A stretch of DNA of 9,512 nucleotides, from positions 19,469 through 28,980 of the forward strand of contig DTUG01000220.1 of NCBI GenBank assembly GCA_012964275.1, read 5' to 3'. This DNA is from Fidelibacterota bacterium (GTDB taxonomy: Bacteria; Fidelibacterota; Marinisomatia; Marinisomatales; UBA1611). Shown here one piece after another: positions 7,649-9,512 of the stretch (its first letter is position 1; every line of letters begins with the position of its first letter). The notes under the pieces were generated by a model. It searched no databases. It was not told the origin of the DNA and was given only the letters and a program-made list of their open reading frames with translations. Both the position numbers and the translations under genes were made by a program.

Positions 7649-8320
7649 CTATTTATCTGAAAGCCCATCTAACCATTGCAACATTTCCTGTAGACATTCA
7701 GTGGAAATAGTGTGCCCTGCAGGATATTCCCTGTATACTGGTTTAACACCAGCACTTTCAAGATATGTTTTACTGCGGCGCCCAAGCTCGATAGGGATCA
7801 GCTCATCTTCAGTCCCATTAGCCATGAATAAATTTAGATCGCGAACTTTATCCTTGTTGATCTCTTTCGAGAAACCATTGGGTCTTATTACTCCGCATAG
7901 GGATACTATCCCATGAAATAATTCAGGGTGTGTGAGACCACAGAACATAGAAATAGACGCGCCCTGACTGAATCCCACTAGATATATTCTTTCTGGTTCA
8001 AGTCCTAGCTCTTTAGTGCATATCTCTATGCAATGTAGGATTTTGGTACGATGTTCTGACAATTGCTCAGGTTTTGGTAATGCCATCATATTACTAAAGT
8101 CAATTTCTGCCCAGGCCCATCCACCAACACTAATTGGTATCGTTCCTTCTAGGCTGATACAGGTCCAGTCACTTGGAAAGTATGGACTCAGGGAAAACAA
8201 ATCATGCATATTGCTCCCAAAACCATGAAGAAAAAATACTGCCTGTGATTTTGTAGCGTGAATATTAGAACGTCTGATCATGTTCTTTAGTGGTAAAGGA
8301 ATATTTGTGATATTGGTCAT
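7649..8320 (-). CDS. Phospholipase/carboxylesterase-family alpha/beta hydrolase
   Basis: 223 aa serine hydrolase of the small esterase/acyl-protein-thioesterase-like family. The catalytic triad is readable: S118 in GFSQG (116-120), D172 in GTEDELIP, and H203 in AGHTIS. LHGFGSN at 31-37 is the oxyanion-hole loop after the first core strand (AVFF). The length is typical for the family (about 200-230 aa). No signal peptide is visible, so it is probably cytoplasmic. The ATG at 8320 has no clear Shine-Dalgarno sequence; a second in-frame Met at residue 14 would still keep the whole fold, so the start is uncertain by 13 residues. The gene is transcribed opposite to everything else, converging on the deacylase and diverging from the beta-helix gene, so it is its own transcription unit. 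The substrate cannot be deduced; short-chain esters, lysophospholipids or acylated sugars are all possible. Confidence 0.87.
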   Translation of the reverse strand: MTNITNIPLPLKNMIRRSNIHATKSQAVFFLHGFGSNMHDLFSLSPYFPSDWTCISLEGTIPISVGGWAWAEIDFSNMMALPKPEQLSEHRTKILHCIEICTKELGLEPERIYLVGFSQGASISMFCGLTHPELFHGIVSLCGVIRPNGFSKEINKDKVRDLNLFMANGTEDELIPIELGRRSKTYLESAGVKPVYREYPAGHTISTECLQEMLQWLDGLSDK

Positions 8321-8449
8321 AAAAGAAAATTATATGAATTACTTGATAAATAATTAAATTTTTTTATGGATCATTTCATTAGTATAATGATCGTTCAGCG
8401 TGCCATTAGCAGGCTCTCCGATTTATGGGATCAGGGTTAGATTCTAGAA
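8321..8449. promoter_or_regulatory. Divergent intergenic region between hydrolase and beta-helix genes
   Basis: These 129 nt separate two divergently transcribed starts and must carry both promoters. The half next to the hydrolase (8321-8366) is almost pure A/T, ending in a run of seven T. A perfect TATAAT lies at 8383-8388 on the plus strand; no good -35 hexamer is seen about 17 nt upstream, where the sequence is T-rich. If it is a -10 box, the beta-helix mRNA would start near 8395 with a leader of about 55 nt. For the minus-strand gene an opposite-strand TATACT overlaps the same place. An in-frame TAG at 8438-8440 shows the beta-helix gene cannot start earlier than 8441. Confidence 0.5.
8369..8392. 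promoter_or_regulatory. Operator-like inverted repeat GATCATT-N10-AATGATC over the TATAAT box
   Basis: Perfect 7-bp inverted repeat (8369-8375 and 8386-8392) with a 10-nt spacer, giving a centre-to-centre distance of 17 bp, the geometry of a site bound by a dimeric helix-turn-helix regulator. The right arm overlaps the TATAAT at 8383-8388, so a protein bound here would block polymerase. The arms are AT-rich and no T-tract follows, so a terminator reading is unlikely. No regulator gene is present in the window. This is inference from pattern and position only. Confidence 0.4.
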
Positions 8450-9512
8450 ATGATAAAACATATTGAGCTCACATTGGTAATAGCCAGTTTTGTTTTTGGC
8501 ACATATATCTATGCTGATGATTCAACGTGGGTATTGTTCGAAAACAAAATTTACGGAGCCAAACCTGACAAACTTGGGCCTATTGGCGGCGGAGCCGGCT
8601 ACGTAAACATTATTACGAATGGGGACTATAATGTGGAAGACTTAGACGCATTGCTGAATGCGTTGTCAAAAGCAAAAGCAGGAGAGGTCGTTTTCATAAC
8701 CGGAGAAACAGAAATTGATCTGACTGCCCGCATCTATATCGAGCAGCTTGTTCTCGAAGTTCCTGCAGGTGTCACTCTTGCCGGGAATCGTGGCTATAAC
8801 GGTTCTAAAGGAGCGTTGCTCACTAGTGATGCACTGAAAACCCCGGTCATAATACGTGCTGCCGGATCGAATGTACGTATCACTGGGCTTCGTATTCAGG
8901 GTCCAAATTCCAAACGTTATCTTGACCATCACAGCCGGGCATACGGAAAGGGTGGTGAAGGCCGAAAATATTATTATAAGTTTCCAAATTCGCGTGGTAT
9001 TCAGACTAAATATTCCCGGCTTGAAGTGGACAACTGCGAAATTTCAGCATTTTCCCATGCGGGCATTTACTTAGTTGAAGGCGATGATCACCATATTCAC
9101 CACAACTTTATCCATCACTGCCAATACCAGGGTCTGGGTTATGGGGTTTGTCAAAACAGGTCATCATCCTTGATTGAATACAATCTATTTAATTGGAATC
9201 GTCATTCGATCTCTGCAACGGGCCTGCCGGGCTGCAGTTACACCGCGCGCCACAATGTTCAGATGGAAACATCGCTCAGCCACTGTTTTGATATGCATGG
9301 TGGACGTGATAGAGGGGACGGAACGAACATAGCAGGAACAATGATAGAGATTTACAACAATTCATTCCATGCAGTACAGACATCAGTAATGATTCGCGGC
9401 GTACCCCAGGAGAAGTGTGAGATATATCAAAACTGGTTTCCGATACACAGGAATTCTGGTCAGGCAGTAAAAGGATCTGCAAAAACGGTAGTTGAAAATA
9501 ACTTGTATGGCA
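8450..9512 (+). CDS. Secreted right-handed parallel beta-helix protein, 3' end outside window
   Basis: Reads 354 codons from ATG 8450 to the window edge with no stop, so it is a 3'-truncated gene. Residues 1-22 form a signal peptide (hydrophobic core TLVIASFVFG, likely cleavage after YIYA). Next come an N-terminal region rich in glycine (GPIGGGAGY) and repeated short strands typical of pectin-lyase-fold proteins: VPAGVTLAGN, AGSNVRITGLRIQG, SRLEVDNCEISAFSHAGIYL, HHIHHNFIHHCQYQGLGYG, SLIEYNLFNWNRHSISATG and MIEIYNNSFHAV, each with the N-x-F/I ladder positions. H278-C-F-D-M-H283-G-G-R-D-R-G-D-G-T292 and the cluster at 214-223 are strongly conserved-looking polar patches that could be an active or metal site. 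Related proteins are polysaccharide lyases, epimerases or surface proteins, but I cannot assign a reaction. Codons are less AT-rich than in the deacylase gene. No strong Shine-Dalgarno site precedes the start. Confidence 0.85.
   Translation, partial: MIKHIELTLVIASFVFGTYIYADDSTWVLFENKIYGAKPDKLGPIGGGAGYVNIITNGDYNVEDLDALLNALSKAKAGEVVFITGETEIDLTARIYIEQLVLEVPAGVTLAGNRGYNGSKGALLTSDALKTPVIIRAAGSNVRITGLRIQGPNSKRYLDHHSRAYGKGGEGRKYYYKFPNSRGIQTKYSRLEVDNCEISAFSHAGIYLVEGDDHHIHHNFIHHCQYQGLGYGVCQNRSSSLIEYNLFNWNRHSISATGLPGCSYTARHNVQMETSLSHCFDMHGGRDRGDGTNIAGTMIEIYNNSFHAVQTSVMIRGVPQEKCEIYQNWFPIHRNSGQAVKGSAKTVVENNLYG

Noticed and set aside
7635..7916. 93-aa plus-strand frame over the hydrolase 3' end
   Set aside because: Antisense to the conserved region of the serine hydrolase that includes the Asp and His of the triad; no domain of its own.
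8666..9482. Short frames at 8666-8932 (-), 8856-9074 (+) and 9276-9482 (-)
   Set aside because: All sit inside the continuous beta-helix frame that runs from 8450 to the window edge. That frame has a signal peptide and repeat structure; these have neither.
1..9512. Defence island, mobile element, CRISPR array, tRNA or riboswitch
   Set aside because: No transposase, integrase, nuclease, repeat-spacer pattern, tRNA-like cloverleaf or long structured leader was seen on either strand. Nearly all of the window is coding by recognisable families.

Overview
The window reads as a stretch of bacterial chromosome, standard code, roughly 40-45% GC by eye, with genes packed tightly on the plus strand. 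The protein set is RsmB, a kinase-less PASTA protein, a BatA-type membrane protein with a von Willebrand-like domain, HflX, an N-acyl-D-amino-acid deacylase and a secreted beta-helix protein. Together with the general lack of strong Shine-Dalgarno sites, this suggests a Gram-negative-type member of the FCB group (Bacteroidota, Ignavibacteria, Calditrichota or Neomarinimicrobiota-like). That placement is inference; there is no rRNA or other decisive marker.

Positions 1-5987 hold one five-gene run in which every junction overlaps (1, 4, 4 and 8 nt): rsmB (5' end outside the window), a PASTA protein, a CTP-dependent polyprenol/phytol kinase-like membrane protein, a 690-aa BatA/vWA/GATase-like membrane protein, and hflX. 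The two outer genes act on the ribosome (16S rRNA m5C methylation; ribosome-splitting GTPase). The three inner genes are membrane or envelope proteins. The overlaps imply co-transcription and translational coupling, but the sequence does not say why these functions travel together.

Positions 5988-7539 hold a visibly more AT-rich gene for an exported zinc amidohydrolase of the D-aminoacylase family. The metal-bridging cysteine of the characterised enzyme is replaced by aspartate. It converges on a minus-strand serine hydrolase of the phospholipase/carboxylesterase family (7649-8320); the 109-nt gap between the two stops holds only weak inverted repeats.

Positions 8321-8449 form a divergent intergenic region, AT-rich next to the hydrolase. 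It contains a consensus TATAAT box embedded in a perfect 7-bp inverted repeat. From 8450 a secreted, histidine-rich right-handed beta-helix protein reads without a stop to the end of the window, so it is truncated at its 3' end.

There is no sign of RNA genes, CRISPR, insertion sequences, phage genes or a recognisable defence system. Nothing here amounts to a clearly new biological system. The most interesting points are the overlapping ribosome/envelope cluster, the altered metal ligand in the amidohydrolase, and the divergent promoter with its operator-like palindrome.
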